NCBI RefSeq assembly: GCF_900103985.1
Contig: NZ_FNIE01000005.1
Coordinates: 546,731 to 610,730 of the forward strand
Length of the DNA: 64,000 nucleotides
From: Actinacidiphila guanduensis
GTDB taxonomy: Bacteria; Actinomycetota; Actinomycetes; Streptomycetales; Streptomycetaceae
Direction: 5' to 3'
The translations under genes and the position numbers were made by a program. Shown in pieces: positions 26,238-37,303 of this stretch (its first letter is position 1; every line of letters starts with the position of its first letter). The notes beneath the pieces are model-generated. The model was not told where the DNA came from and did not search any database. It saw nothing but the letters and a program-made list of their open reading frames with translations.

Positions 26238-28025
26238 TCAGTCCGCCGGCTCCTGCCGCCGCGCCAGCCCCAGCGCGCTGTTGACCAGACCGATGTGGCT
26301 GAACGCCTGCGGGAAGTTGCCCAACTGGCGGCCCGCCACCGGGTCCCACTCCTCGGCGAGCAGCCCGACATCGTTGCGCAGCGCCAGCAGCCGCTCGAAC
26401 AGCTCCTTTGCCTCCGGCCGCCGCCCGGTGGCCCGCAGCGCGTCCACCATCCAGAACGAGCAGGCCAGGAAGGCCCCTTCGGAGCCGGGCAGCCCGTCCA
26501 CACCGGCCGCCTCGGGGCTGTAGCGGCGCACGAAGCCGCCGAGGTCCAGCTCCTTGCGCACCGCGGCCACCGTGCCCACCACCCGCGGGTCGTCCGCGGG
26601 CAGGAAGCCCACCTGCGGGATGAGCAGGGTGGCCGCGTCCAGCTCCCGCGAACCGTAGGACTGCGTGAAGGTGTTGCGCACCGGGTCGTAGCCGCGCTCG
26701 CACACCTCGGCGTGCACCTGGTCGCGCATGGCCCGCCAGCGGTCGATGTCGCCGCGCCACTTGGGCTGCGCCTCCAGGGTGCGCACCGCGCGGTCGGCGG
26801 CGACCCAGGCCATCACCTTGGAGTGCACGAAGTGCCGGCGTGCGCCGCGCACCTCCCACAGCCCCTCGTCCGGCTGCCGCCAGTTGCCCTCCAGGAAGTC
26901 CATCAGGGCGCGCTGCAGGTTCCAGGCGTAGGTCTCGGTGGGCAGGCCGCTCTCGCGGGCGAGGAAGAGGGAGTCCATCACCTCGCCGTAGACGTCGAGT
27001 TGGAGCTGGCCGGCGGCCGCGTTGCCGATCCGCACCGGCGCCGAGCCCTCGTAGCCGGCCAGCCACGGCACCTCGTACTCCGGCAGCCGGCGCTCGCCCG
27101 CGATGCCGTACATGATCTGCAGGTCGGCCGGGTTGCCGGCCACCGCGCGCAGCAGCCAGTCCCGCCAGGCATGCGCCTCCTCCAGGTAGCCGCCGGCGAT
27201 CAGGGCGTTGAGGGTCAGGGCCGCGTCGCGCAGCCAGCAGAAGCGGTAGTCCCAGTTGCGGATCCCGCCGATCTCCTCGGGCAGCGAGGTGGTGGCGGCC
27301 GCGGCTATGCCGCCGCTGGGCGCGTAGGTGAGCGCCTTCAGGGTGATCAGGGAACGCAGCACCGCGTCGCGCCAGGGGCCCTCGTAGCGGCACTGCGAGG
27401 ACCACGACTCCCAGTCCTTCAGGGACAGTTCGAGGGCGGCGAAGGGGTCGATCCGGCGCAGCCGGCGTGCGTGCGAGGCGTTCCAGGTGAGCACGAAGCC
27501 GATCCGCTCGCCGGCCGAGACGGTGAAGTCGGCGTAGGTGCGCATGTCCTGGCCGTACATCGGCAGGGTGGGGGTGCTGCGCAGCCACACCGAGTCGGGT
27601 CCGGCGATCGCCACCCGGTGGCCGTCGATCCGGCGCATCCAGGGCACCACGCTGCCGTAGTCGAACCGCAGCACCAGCTCGCTGCGCATGGACACCTCGC
27701 CGGAGACGCCCTCCACGACGCGGATCACGTCGGGCGCCTTGTCGCGCTGCGGCATGAAGTCGGTGACCTTCACGGTGCCGCTCGGCGTCTCCCAGAAGGT
27801 GTCCAGCACCAGGGTGTCGCCGCGGTACGAACGGCTCGCGCAGTGGCCGGAGTTGACGGGCGCGATCCGCCAGCGGCCGTTGTCGCGGTCGCCGAGCAGC
27901 GCGGCGAAGCAGGCCGCGGAGTCGAAGCGGGGCAGGCACAACCAGTCGATGGAGCCGTCCCGGCCGACGAGCGCGGCGGTCTGCAGATCGCCGATGATCG
28001 CGTAGTCCTCGATACGTCCCGCCAC
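26238..28025 (-). CDS. Glycoside hydrolase family 15 protein (glucoamylase/trehalase-like)
   Basis: The 595-residue GH15 protein begins IEDYAIIGDLQTAALVGRDGSIDWLCLPRFDS, typical of the bacterial branch that includes mycobacterial trehalase as well as glucodextranase-like enzymes. The catalytic general acid lies in LPEEIGGIRNWDYRFCWLRD and the general base region is LPGSEGAFLACSFWMVDAL near the C-terminus. There is no signal peptide, so it should act in the cytoplasm on trehalose, maltodextrin or related glucosides. GTG/ATG choice is simple: ATG 28025 begins the family N-terminus. Confidence 0.9.
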   Translation of the reverse strand: MAGRIEDYAIIGDLQTAALVGRDGSIDWLCLPRFDSAACFAALLGDRDNGRWRIAPVNSGHCASRSYRGDTLVLDTFWETPSGTVKVTDFMPQRDKAPDVIRVVEGVSGEVSMRSELVLRFDYGSVVPWMRRIDGHRVAIAGPDSVWLRSTPTLPMYGQDMRTYADFTVSAGERIGFVLTWNASHARRLRRIDPFAALELSLKDWESWSSQCRYEGPWRDAVLRSLITLKALTYAPSGGIAAAATTSLPEEIGGIRNWDYRFCWLRDAALTLNALIAGGYLEEAHAWRDWLLRAVAGNPADLQIMYGIAGERRLPEYEVPWLAGYEGSAPVRIGNAAAGQLQLDVYGEVMDSLFLARESGLPTETYAWNLQRALMDFLEGNWRQPDEGLWEVRGARRHFVHSKVMAWVAADRAVRTLEAQPKWRGDIDRWRAMRDQVHAEVCERGYDPVRNTFTQSYGSRELDAATLLIPQVGFLPADDPRVVGTVAAVRKELDLGGFVRRYSPEAAGVDGLPGSEGAFLACSFWMVDALRATGRRPEAKELFERLLALRNDVGLLAEEWDPVAGRQLGNFPQAFSHIGLVNSALGLARRQEPAD

Positions 28026-28097
28026 GTTGCCGCCCCACCGCTCGCCGTCGCCTGCCCGACGACCGTACCTCCGGCCGGTGGTGGCGCGGGGCGCGGG

Positions 28098-28349
28098 TCA
28101 GGCAGGTGTGGTGGTGGCCACGTGGTCCACGACGCCGGTGCCGCCCTCGGCCTTCGCGCAGTGCGCGCAGCAGTAGAAGCGGCCGTCCACCTGGACGCCG
28201 TGGCCGACGATCTGCACCCGGCAGTGCTCGCAGATCGGTGCCATCCGGTGGATCGCGCACTCGAAGCTGTCGAAGACGTGCACGGCCCCAGCGGCGTGCA
28301 CCTCGAAGCTCATCTCGTAGTCGTTTCCGCAAACCTCGCAACGGGCCAT
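28098..28349 (-). CDS. Small Cys/His-rich zinc-binding protein
   Basis: The 83-residue protein has CEVC near the N-terminus, then FECAIHRMAPICEHC, VDGRFYCCAHC. The spacing resembles a zinc-ribbon/LIM-like or bacterial metallothionein-like fold binding probably two metals. No DNA-binding element is evident. ATG 28349 directly precedes the first CxxC. It lies between the GH15 and exonuclease genes on the same strand, about 70 bases from each. The function is unknown. Confidence 0.8.
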   Translation of the reverse strand: MARCEVCGNDYEMSFEVHAAGAVHVFDSFECAIHRMAPICEHCRVQIVGHGVQVDGRFYCCAHCAKAEGGTGVVDHVATTTPA

Positions 28350-28421
28350 GTGCCCAAGGCTGCGGTGCCGGCGGCGGGCGGGCAACGCACCCCGCAGCGG
28401 GCCGGCGCCGGAATCACCCGC

Positions 28422-29465
28422 TCAGCCGTGGACGTCGGCCGCCGGGACGACGGCCTCCAGCAGCTCGGCGAACCGCCGCTCGTCGATGACGGGGGTGCCG
28501 ACCTGGCGGGCCCTGACGACCTTGGTGGTCGAGGAGTCCGGGTCGTTGGTGACCAGCAGGCTGGTCAGGCGGCTGACGGAGGAGGCGACATGGAGCCCGG
28601 CGTCGGTGGCGCGGTCCTCCAGCAGCTCGCGGTCGACACCGGTGTCGCCGGAGAACGCCACCCGCATCCCCTGCACCAGCGGCCCGCCCGGCTCCAGCCG
28701 GCCCGGGTTCGGGTACGGGCAGGCCGGACGCTTGCGGGCCGGGCGCCAGTTGCCATAACCCGAGCCGTGGATGCGGCCGTAGCGCGGCGCCGGGACCGCA
28801 GGGGCGCCGCCGGCCGGGCGGACCGCGGCCTCGGGCCACTCGGTCAGCGGCCGGCAGGTGTGCAGCGGCAGCGGCAGCCCCGCGGCGGCGGCCAGGTGCA
28901 GCGAGGGGCGGAACGCCTCGGCGAGCACCCGGGCGTCGTCCAGCGCGTGGTGCGCCCGGCGCTGGACCACCCCGTAGTGCGCGGCCAGCGACTCCAGCTT
29001 GTGGTTGGCCAGCGGCAGCCGCAGCTCCTTGGCGAGCACGATGGTGCACAGCCGGTGGTCCACCGGCGCGGCCGTGCCGGCCCGGGCGAACTCCCGCGCC
29101 AGCATGGACCAGTCGAAGACCGCGTTGTGCGCGACGAGCACCCGGCCGGCCAGCCGCTCGGCGAGCGCCGCGGAGATCTCCGGGAAGAGCGGGGCGTCGG
29201 CGAGCATCGCGCCGGTCAGGCCGTGGATCCAGACCGGGCCGGGGTCGCGCTCGGGGTTCACCGGCGAGTACCAGTGGTCCTGGACGTCGCCGCGGGCGTC
29301 GAGCCGGTAGACGGCCGCGGACACGATGCGGTCGTCCCGGCCGAGCCCGGTGGTCTCCACGTCGACCACGGCGTACCCCTCGGGGTAGTCCGCGGGCCAC
29401 GGGTCGGGGGCGGGGGCGTGCCCGCCGGCGAAGGGCGGCTCGGTCCGGTTGTCCAGCATGGTCAT
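28422..29465 (-). CDS. DEDDh 3'-5' exonuclease with C-terminal BRCT domain
   Basis: The 347-residue protein has the DnaQ-type exonuclease motifs ExoI VVDVETTGLG (about 33-42), ExoII VAHNAVFDWSML and ExoIII HHALDDARVLAE, giving the full D-E-D-D plus His set. After a Pro/Gly-rich linker a BRCT domain follows (GMRVAFSGDTGVDRELLEDRATDAG ... TSLLVTNDPDSSTTK). This pairing is seen in actinobacterial proteins of probable DNA-repair or processing function. ATG 29465 is preferred; a second ATG two codons later is possible and no clear Shine-Dalgarno is present. Confidence 0.9.
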   Translation of the reverse strand: MTMLDNRTEPPFAGGHAPAPDPWPADYPEGYAVVDVETTGLGRDDRIVSAAVYRLDARGDVQDHWYSPVNPERDPGPVWIHGLTGAMLADAPLFPEISAALAERLAGRVLVAHNAVFDWSMLAREFARAGTAAPVDHRLCTIVLAKELRLPLANHKLESLAAHYGVVQRRAHHALDDARVLAEAFRPSLHLAAAAGLPLPLHTCRPLTEWPEAAVRPAGGAPAVPAPRYGRIHGSGYGNWRPARKRPACPYPNPGRLEPGGPLVQGMRVAFSGDTGVDRELLEDRATDAGLHVASSVSRLTSLLVTNDPDSSTTKVVRARQVGTPVIDERRFAELLEAVVPAADVHG

Positions 29466-29603
29466 CGAGGATAAGGGGCGCCGCCGACACCCTTTCACCG
29501 CGACCCGGGCGAACCGCCCCCGGCCGGCCCGCGGAAGAGTTGTGCGTACCAGTCGGTAACCCGACTCTGGCGGACCGCCGGTGGCCGCCTCTATGGTGCG
29601 TCC

Positions 29604-30533
29604 ATGCCAGATCTGCCCGATGTCGTGCTGTGGTCCGTTCCCGCGTTCGTGCTGCTCACCGTTGTGGAGATGGTGAGCTACCGCATCCATCCCGACGACG
29701 ACGCCGCCGGGTACACCGGCCGGGACACGGCGGCGAGCCTGTCCATGGGCCTCGGCAGTCTCTTCACCGACGCGCTGTGGAAGATCCCGATCGTGGCGAT
29801 CTACTCCGGGGTGTACGCGCTCACCCCGCTGCGGGTCCCGGTCACCTGGTGGACGGTCCTGCTGATGCTGCTCGCCCAGGACTTCTTCTACTACTGGTCG
29901 CACCGCGGCCACCACGTGATCCGCCTGCTGTGGGCCTGCCACGTGGTGCACCACTCCAGCCGCAACTTCAACCTCTCCACCGCGCTGCGGCAGCCGTGGA
30001 CCTCGCTGACCTCCTGGCCGTTCTACCTGCCGCTGGTCGCGCTGGGCGTGCACCCGGCCGCGCTCGCCTTCTGCACCTCGGTCAACCTCGTCTACCAGTT
30101 CTGGATCCACACCGAGCGGGTGGACCGCCTGGCGCGGCCGCTGGAGTTCGTCCTCAACACGCCCTCGCACCACCGGGTCCACCACGCCTCCCAGGGCGGC
30201 TACCTGGACCGCAACTTCGGCGGCATCCTCATCGTCTGGGACCGCCTCTTCGGCTCCTTCACCCCCGAGACCGAGCGGCCGGTGTACGGGCTGACGAAGA
30301 ACATCTCGACGTACAACCCGCTGCGGGTGGCCACCCACGAGTACGCCGCTCTCGCGCGCGACCTGGCCGCGGTCCGCACCTGGAAGGACCGGGCGCGGCA
30401 CCTGGTGCTCGGACCCGGCTGGCGCCCCGAGGGGGCAACCGCGGCCGGGGCGGCGCCCATTGCGGCGCAGGGGGCCGCCGCAATGGCGGCCGCGGCAGCG
30501 GTACGGGCCGGCGCGGGCGGCAAGGACGCGTGA
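29604..30533 (+). CDS. Sterol desaturase / fatty-acid hydroxylase superfamily membrane protein
   Basis: The 309-residue protein has four to five membrane segments and the tripartite di-iron histidine motifs HRGHH (about 101-105), HVVHHSS and HHRVHH. These oxygenases hydroxylate or desaturate lipids; the bacterial substrate is unknown. The C-terminal 30 residues are an Ala-rich low-complexity tail. TATGGT (29592-29597) lies 6 nt before ATG 29604 and no Shine-Dalgarno is visible, so the mRNA is probably leaderless. A small palindrome AGTCGG-TAAC-CCGACT (29551-29566) sits near the -35 position. Confidence 0.9.
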   Translation: MPDLPDVVLWSVPAFVLLTVVEMVSYRIHPDDDAAGYTGRDTAASLSMGLGSLFTDALWKIPIVAIYSGVYALTPLRVPVTWWTVLLMLLAQDFFYYWSHRGHHVIRLLWACHVVHHSSRNFNLSTALRQPWTSLTSWPFYLPLVALGVHPAALAFCTSVNLVYQFWIHTERVDRLARPLEFVLNTPSHHRVHHASQGGYLDRNFGGILIVWDRLFGSFTPETERPVYGLTKNISTYNPLRVATHEYAALARDLAAVRTWKDRARHLVLGPGWRPEGATAAGAAPIAAQGAAAMAAAAAVRAGAGGKDA

Positions 30534-30537
30534 GGGG

Positions 30538-30600
30538 GCGTCAGGCGGGACTGCCGCGGGCCGCGTTCGCGGCGGGGGCGCCGCCGACCGGCCCTGACGC
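30538..30600 (+). terminator. Stem-loop 3' of the sterol-desaturase-like gene
   Basis: GCGTCAGG (30538-30545) pairs with CCTGACGC (30593-30600), enclosing a second GC hairpin around CCGCG-TT-CGCGG. It begins about five bases after the stop codon, in front of a convergent small gene. Confidence 0.5.
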
Positions 30601-30648
30601 GGCTGCCCTGTCCGGCCGGGCGGGCGCTGCTCGCCACCGGCGCCCGGC

Positions 30649-30855
30649 TCAGCGCGTCTCGCGGCCCCGTGCCCGGGCCGCCCGCCGCAGCTCCGCCACG
30701 CTGAGCGGCGGCACCGGCACCCGCTCGTGCGGCCACGCCTGCGGCGGCACGGCCCTGGGCGCGCGCGGCGGGGCGGGCGGCACCGTGAAGGGCAGGACCA
30801 CGCTGCCGTACGGCCGGCGGGCCGGCGGCTGCGGATCGGGCGGCAGGACGGTCAC
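30649..30855 (-). CDS. Small proline-rich protein, function unknown
   Basis: The 68-residue product is about one-quarter proline (PPDPQPPARRPYGS, VPPAPPRAPRAVPPQ) and ends with a basic helix VAELRRAARARGRETR. It is not an obvious shadow: nearly every codon ends in G or C, and GTG 30855 has a good Shine-Dalgarno (CTGGAGGACTCCTC). It lies between the desaturase-like gene and moaA, on the opposite strand. It has no signal peptide or membrane helix. Confidence 0.6.
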   Translation of the reverse strand: MTVLPPDPQPPARRPYGSVVLPFTVPPAPPRAPRAVPPQAWPHERVPVPPLSVAELRRAARARGRETR

Positions 30856-31113
30856 GAGGAGTCCTCCAGGGGCACGGGGGACCTCCCTGGGTGTGCGGCG
30901 GGGCGGGTGCGCGAGGTACGGGCTGCTTGCGGGGTGCGGGTGCACGGTTCAACGAAGCGGGCGGGCCGCGGTGTCGGCCCGGGCGCGTACGCTGCTCGTC
31001 TGCGTCCTCACTCACCCGCCCGCCGCCGCATGGGCTTCCGCATGGGGCGGATCTAGGGTGGGGAGGAGGGGAAGCGAGGCGCCGCCCGGGCGCAGCGCGG
31101 GAAAGGAGGCGCC

Positions 31114-32103
31114 GTGCTCATCGACACCTACGGTCGCGTGGCCACGGACCTGCGGGTCTCCCTGACCGACAGGTGCAACCTGCGCTGCACCTACTGCATG
31201 CCCGAGGAGGGGCTGCAGTGGCTGGCCAAGCCCGAGCTGCTCACCGACGACGAGGTGGTGCGGCTGGTCCGCATCGCCGTCACCGACCTCGGCGTGACCG
31301 ATGTGCGTTTCACCGGCGGCGAGCCGCTGCTGCGACCGGGACTGGTCGGCATCGTGGAGCGCTGCGCCGCCCTGACCCCGCGCCCGAAGATGTCGCTGAC
31401 CACCAACGGCATCGGTCTGCGCCGCACCGCCGCCGCCCTGCGCGAGGCGGGCCTGGACCGGGTGAACGTCTCCCTGGACACCCTGCGTCCCGACGTCTTC
31501 CAGCGGCTCACCCGCCGCAAGCGCCACCAGGACGTGCTGGACGGGCTGCAGGCCGCGCGTGAGGCGGGCCTGGCCCCGGTCAAGGTCAACACCGTGCTGA
31601 TGCGCGGGATCAACGACGACGAGGCGCCCGACCTGCTGGCCTGGGCGCTGGAGCACGACTACGAGCTGCGGTTCATCGAGCAGATGCCGCTGGACGCCCA
31701 GCACGGCTGGCAGCGCGAGGACATGGTGACCGCCGAGGAGATCCTGACGGCGCTGCACACCCGCTTCACCCTGGAGCCCGAGGGCGGCAGCGCCCGCGGC
31801 CACGCGCCCGCCGAGCGCTGGATCGTGGACGGCGGCCCCGCCGTCGTCGGCGTGATCGCCTCGGTGACCCGGCCCTTCTGCCGGGCCTGCGACCGCACCC
31901 GGCTCACCGCCGACGGCCAGGTGCGCAACTGCCTGTTCGCCCGCGAGGAGTCCGACCTGCGCGCGGCCCTGCGCTCGGGCGCGCCCGACGCCGAGGTCGC
32001 CGAGCTGTGGCGGGCCGCGATGTGGGGCAAGAAGGCCGGCTCGGGGCTGGACGACCCCTCCTTCCTCCAGCCCGAGCGGCCGATGTCAGCCATCGGCGGC
32101 TGA
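31114..32103 (+). CDS. moaA: GTP 3',8-cyclase MoaA (molybdenum cofactor synthesis)
   Basis: The 329-residue radical-SAM enzyme performs the first step of molybdopterin synthesis, converting GTP to 3',8-cyclo-GTP. The SAM cluster motif is CNLRCTYC (about 22-29); the C-terminal GTP-site cluster is CRACDRTRL with the third Cys in VRNCLF; the protein ends in the Gly-Gly pair needed for activity in this family. GTG 31114 with AAAGGAGG upstream. Its 3' end overlaps the next gene tail-to-tail by 18 bases. No other moa gene is in the window. Confidence 0.96.
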   Translation: MLIDTYGRVATDLRVSLTDRCNLRCTYCMPEEGLQWLAKPELLTDDEVVRLVRIAVTDLGVTDVRFTGGEPLLRPGLVGIVERCAALTPRPKMSLTTNGIGLRRTAAALREAGLDRVNVSLDTLRPDVFQRLTRRKRHQDVLDGLQAAREAGLAPVKVNTVLMRGINDDEAPDLLAWALEHDYELRFIEQMPLDAQHGWQREDMVTAEEILTALHTRFTLEPEGGSARGHAPAERWIVDGGPAVVGVIASVTRPFCRACDRTRLTADGQVRNCLFAREESDLRAALRSGAPDAEVAELWRAAMWGKKAGSGLDDPSFLQPERPMSAIGG

Positions 32104-32346
32104 CCGCGACTCCCACTCGGCGAAGGGGACCACGTCCTTCAGGAAGCCGCGCACGCCGAGGAACTGCGAGAGGTGCTCGCGGTGCTCCGCGCAGGCGAGC
32201 CAGGTCTTGCGCCGCTCGGGGGTGTGCAGCTTCGGGTTGTTCCAGGCCAGGACCCACTGCGCGGGTGCCCGGCAGCCCTTGGCCGAGCAGGTCGGCGAAT
32301 CGTCCATGGCCCCGTCGTTCGCCCCGGTGAGCGCCCCGATGTTCAT
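32086..32346 (-). CDS. Small conserved protein with Cys/His residues
   Basis: The 86-residue protein contains C..KGC and CAEHREHL plus Trp-rich stretches (QWVLAWNNPKLHTPERRKTWLAC). The Cys/Cys/Cys/His set could hold one zinc ion. Its end overlaps the moaA end by 18 bases. ATG 32346 follows GGGGG; an internal ATG (MDDSPTC) is an alternative. I recall similar unnamed proteins in other streptomycetes near moaA, but no function. Confidence 0.75.
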   Translation of the reverse strand: MNIGALTGANDGAMDDSPTCSAKGCRAPAQWVLAWNNPKLHTPERRKTWLACAEHREHLSQFLGVRGFLKDVVPFAEWESRSAADG

Positions 32347-32565
32347 GCCCCCAGTAAACCTCTTGCGGACATGGCGACGCCGGGCAGCCACGGGGGGAGC
32401 CGCCCGGCGTCGGTCCACGGCTCCGACGGGGGATACGGAGCGCAATCCGTAGTATGACATGCGCGTAGCCCCTCGTGGAGAGGGAAGTCCGCGATTGATC
32501 TGAGCTTTTCTTGAGGTTGTCCGGATGCCGCCACAGGTCTGGACCACCCGGGTCCGGACGCGCAG

Positions 32566-33000
32566 TTAACGGCCCTGCTCGCCGGCGTCCCCGACCGGTT
32601 CCGCCACCTGGGGCGCTTCCGGTTTCGCCGCCTTGTCCGGCTCTTCGCCCGGCTCCGGCGCGGGAACGGCGTCCGCGTGCCGTTCGGCACCGGTCTCCAC
32701 CCGGCTCGGCGCGATCGCCCGGCGCACCCGAGGGGGTACGAGGGCGGTGTGCGGCTGCGGGGCGTTCTCCCGGCCGGCGTTGGCGTAGACCACTGCGATG
32801 TAGGGGAGCAGCGCGCCCACCACGAGCGTCGCCCAGGCGAGCGGGCGCTCCACGTTCCACAGCACGACGGTCAGGATCACCGACACGGTGCGGATCGACA
32901 TCGAGATGATGTAACGGCGCTGGCGGGCCCGCACGTCCTCGGTGAGCCCGGTCCTGGCTCCCGTGATGTGGAAGACCTCCGCCCCCCGCTGCTTCCGCAT
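32566..33000 (-). CDS. DUF3099 family membrane protein
   Basis: The 144-residue protein begins MRKQRGAEVFHITGARTGLTEDVRARQRRYIISM, matching DUF3099, followed by two close hydrophobic helices (about 36-55 and 60-80; WNVERPLAWATLVVGALLPYIAVVYAN). The C-terminal 60 residues are Pro/Glu/Ala-rich and disordered. GGAG precedes ATG 33000. It is divergent from the GlsB-like gene, with 224 bp between starts. The role is unknown. Confidence 0.85.
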   Translation of the reverse strand: MRKQRGAEVFHITGARTGLTEDVRARQRRYIISMSIRTVSVILTVVLWNVERPLAWATLVVGALLPYIAVVYANAGRENAPQPHTALVPPRVRRAIAPSRVETGAERHADAVPAPEPGEEPDKAAKPEAPQVAEPVGDAGEQGR

Positions 33001-33224
33001 CGTGCTCCACCGCCCGCTCTTCGTGGTCGTCCCGGAAGGCCCTGCCTGGTCCGCGCCGCCCCGCTCGCGGGTCACGGCGCGCAGCGTGGGTCCCTTCCCA
33101 CGGTACGCCGCCCGGGCCCGCCGCATCAGGTCGGGGCACGCCCCGACATGCGGGTCCGGTCACCCGGAAGGAGACTGGCCGGACGACCGCCGGGCATCCG
33201 GCGCCCGGCCGAGGAGGCGTTGTC

Positions 33225-33509
33225 ATGACCTGGTTGTGGGCGATCATCGTCGGCCTGGTGCTCGGCCTCGTCGCCAAGGCGATCATCCCGGGCCGGCAGA
33301 CCCTGCCGCTGTGGCTCACCGTGCTGTGCGGCATGGGCGGCAGCGCGCTGGGCAACGGCGTGGCGCGCTGGCTCGGGGTCGCCGACACCAAGGGCTTCGA
33401 CTGGACCCGGCACGTCCTCCAACTCGTCGGCGCCGTCGTCCTGGTGGGGCTCGGCGACGCGCTGTGGGCGGCGTTCAGGGGCCGGCGGCGGACCGGGGCG
33501 ACGTACTGA
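33225..33509 (+). CDS. GlsB/YeaQ/YmgE family stress-associated membrane protein
   Basis: The 94-residue, three-helix membrane protein starts MTWLWAIIVGLVLGLVAKAIIPGRQ, the usual GlsB/YeaQ N-terminus with the conserved AK.I.PG element. Family members are small envelope proteins often associated with general stress genes. GAGGAGG precedes ATG 33225. This is a second possible link, besides the Asp23 cluster, to envelope stress; in some Firmicutes glsB and gls24 are neighbours, here they are 7 kb apart. Confidence 0.87.
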   Translation: MTWLWAIIVGLVLGLVAKAIIPGRQTLPLWLTVLCGMGGSALGNGVARWLGVADTKGFDWTRHVLQLVGAVVLVGLGDALWAAFRGRRRTGATY

Positions 33510-33580
33510 GACCCGCCCCGGCCCCTTCGGCACCCCTCGGCCCCCTTCAGCCCTCTCCCGGCTCCGCCCGGCCCCTTGCC

Positions 33581-35971
<2,391 letters not shown>

Positions 35972-36018
35972 GCTGTCTCCGTGGGGTGTCAGGCGGGCCC
36001 GGGAGGGCTTGGTCTCCG

Positions 36019-36038
36019 GGAGGTCACCGGTGACCTCC
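36019..36038 (-). promoter_or_regulatory. Perfect 20-bp palindrome upstream of the UvrA-like gene (possible operator)
   Basis: GGAGGTCACCGGTGACCTCC is identical on both strands. It lies 48-67 bases before the ATG of the UvrA-like gene and about 60 bases after the preceding VOC gene. An outer CTCCGGGA/TCCCGGAG pair (36014-36021 and 36046-36053) offers an alternative stem. The dyad with no loop is more typical of a dimeric repressor site than of a terminator. Confidence 0.5.
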
Positions 36039-36098
36039 GGGTGCTTCCCGGAGTTTTCCGGTGCTCTTCGAGAACGGTCCCGGGCCCGGCCGGGTGGG

Positions 36099-36509
36099 TC
36101 AGGCGGCCTCGTTGATGCGGATCAGGTTGCCCGCGGGGTCGCGGAAGGCGCAGTCCCGCACACCGTACGGCTGCCGGGTCGGCTCCTGGACGACCTCGGC
36201 GCCGGTCGCCTCCACCCGCGCGAAGGCGGCGTCGAGGTCGGGCGCGGCGAGGATGAGGCGGGCGTAGCTGCCCTTGGCCATCAGCTCGGCGATCGTCCGC
36301 TTCTCGCTGTCGGTGAGGCCGGGCTCCATGGCGGGCGGCTCCAGGACGACGGAGGTGCCGGGCTGCCCGGGCGGCCCGACGGTGATCCAGCGGGTGGTGC
36401 CGGAGCCGACGTCGTTGCGGACCTCGAAGCCGAGCGCGTCCTGGTAGAAGGCCAGCGAGGCGTCCGGGTGGGTGTGCGGGAGGAAGGTGGCGTGAATGGT
36501 GATGTCCAT
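36099..36509 (-). CDS. VOC-superfamily protein
   Basis: The 136-residue glyoxalase/bleomycin-resistance-fold protein begins with HATFLPHTHPDASLAFYQDALGFEVRND and ends VRDCAFRDPAGNLIRINEA, the standard VOC paired-domain signature including the C-terminal Glu-region ligand. It precedes the UvrA-like gene on the same strand by 127 bp; drug-binding VOC proteins often accompany resistance genes, so a joint role in handling a DNA-damaging compound is conceivable but unproven. Confidence 0.87.
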   Translation of the reverse strand: MDITIHATFLPHTHPDASLAFYQDALGFEVRNDVGSGTTRWITVGPPGQPGTSVVLEPPAMEPGLTDSEKRTIAELMAKGSYARLILAAPDLDAAFARVEATGAEVVQEPTRQPYGVRDCAFRDPAGNLIRINEAA

Positions 36510-36587
36510 GCCCGCCAGGCTAGGCAGCCCGCCGTACGGGGGGCTTCTCCATTCCTGACGGGTTCACGCGACCGGTGGAAACCGGGG

Positions 36588-37142
36588 TCAGGCGCGCGGG
36601 ACCTCGCGCAGCCACTGCGGGGGCACCCGGTCGGTGAGCCACACTCCGTTGGCGCTGACCCGGAACTCGTGGCCCGACGCCGCGAGTCCTGCGGCGTCCA
36701 CCGCCAGGACCACCGGTCGGCCGTGTCGGGCACCCACCCGGCCGGCTGTCGCCACGTCCGCGGACAGGTGGACGTCCTGCCGTGACATCGGCTTCAGCCC
36801 CTCGCGCAGGATCAGCGGGAGCGTGACCGACGCGGTGCCGTGGTAGAGCACGTCGGGCGGGACCGTGGCGGGCAGGCCCAGCTCCACGGCCACCGAATGG
36901 CCCTGGCTGGCCCGTATCCGCAGGCCGTCCTCGGAGTAGGCGAACCGCTTCTTGTTGTTGCTGGCCACCACATGGTCCAGGTCCGCCCTGGAGAAGCGGC
37001 GGCCCTTGGCGGCGCAGGCCGCGATCAGCCGATCGACCTCGACCCATCCGCCGCTGTCGAGCGCCAGCCCGACCGCCTCCGGCTGGTGCCGCAGTACCAG
37101 GGACAGGAACTTCGAGATCCTGACCATCTGCCGTTCGTCCAA
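36588..37142 (-). CDS. kptA: RNA 2'-phosphotransferase KptA (Tpt1 family)
   Basis: The 184-residue protein matches KptA/Tpt1: ISKFLSLVLRHQPE (conserved Arg-His), RFAYSEDGLRIRASQGHS, LYHGTASVTLPLILREGL, DVHLSADVATAGRVGARHG. These enzymes use NAD+ to remove a 2'-phosphate from RNA, or may ADP-ribosylate; bacterial roles are unclear. I prefer TTG 37142 (GAGAGG 9 bases upstream), giving MDERQMVRISK; ATG 37127 is the alternative. It follows the tldE gene on the same strand behind a strong hairpin. Confidence 0.88.
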   Translation of the reverse strand: MDERQMVRISKFLSLVLRHQPEAVGLALDSGGWVEVDRLIAACAAKGRRFSRADLDHVVASNNKKRFAYSEDGLRIRASQGHSVAVELGLPATVPPDVLYHGTASVTLPLILREGLKPMSRQDVHLSADVATAGRVGARHGRPVVLAVDAAGLAASGHEFRVSANGVWLTDRVPPQWLREVPRA

Positions 37143-37267
37143 TACGTTGTTCCTCTCGTCTTTTCTTCGTGTGCTGTCTCGTGTGCTGCGTTGTCCGCCG
37201 CGTGGCGTGCTGTGGTGCTGTCTGCCGCGCCTGCCGTGGGCCGTTGGCCCGCGGCGGCCGCGGGGGC

Positions 37268-37298
37268 GGGCCGGCCGGGCGGTGCGCCCGGCCGGCCC
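37268..37298 (-). terminator. Terminator of the tldD-tldE operon
   Basis: GGGCCGGCCGGGCG (37268-37281) pairs perfectly with CGCCCGGCCGGCCC (37285-37298) over 14 bases with a three-base loop. It starts five bases after the tldE stop on the minus strand and insulates kptA. Confidence 0.8.
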
Positions 37299-37303
37299 GG
37301 CCG

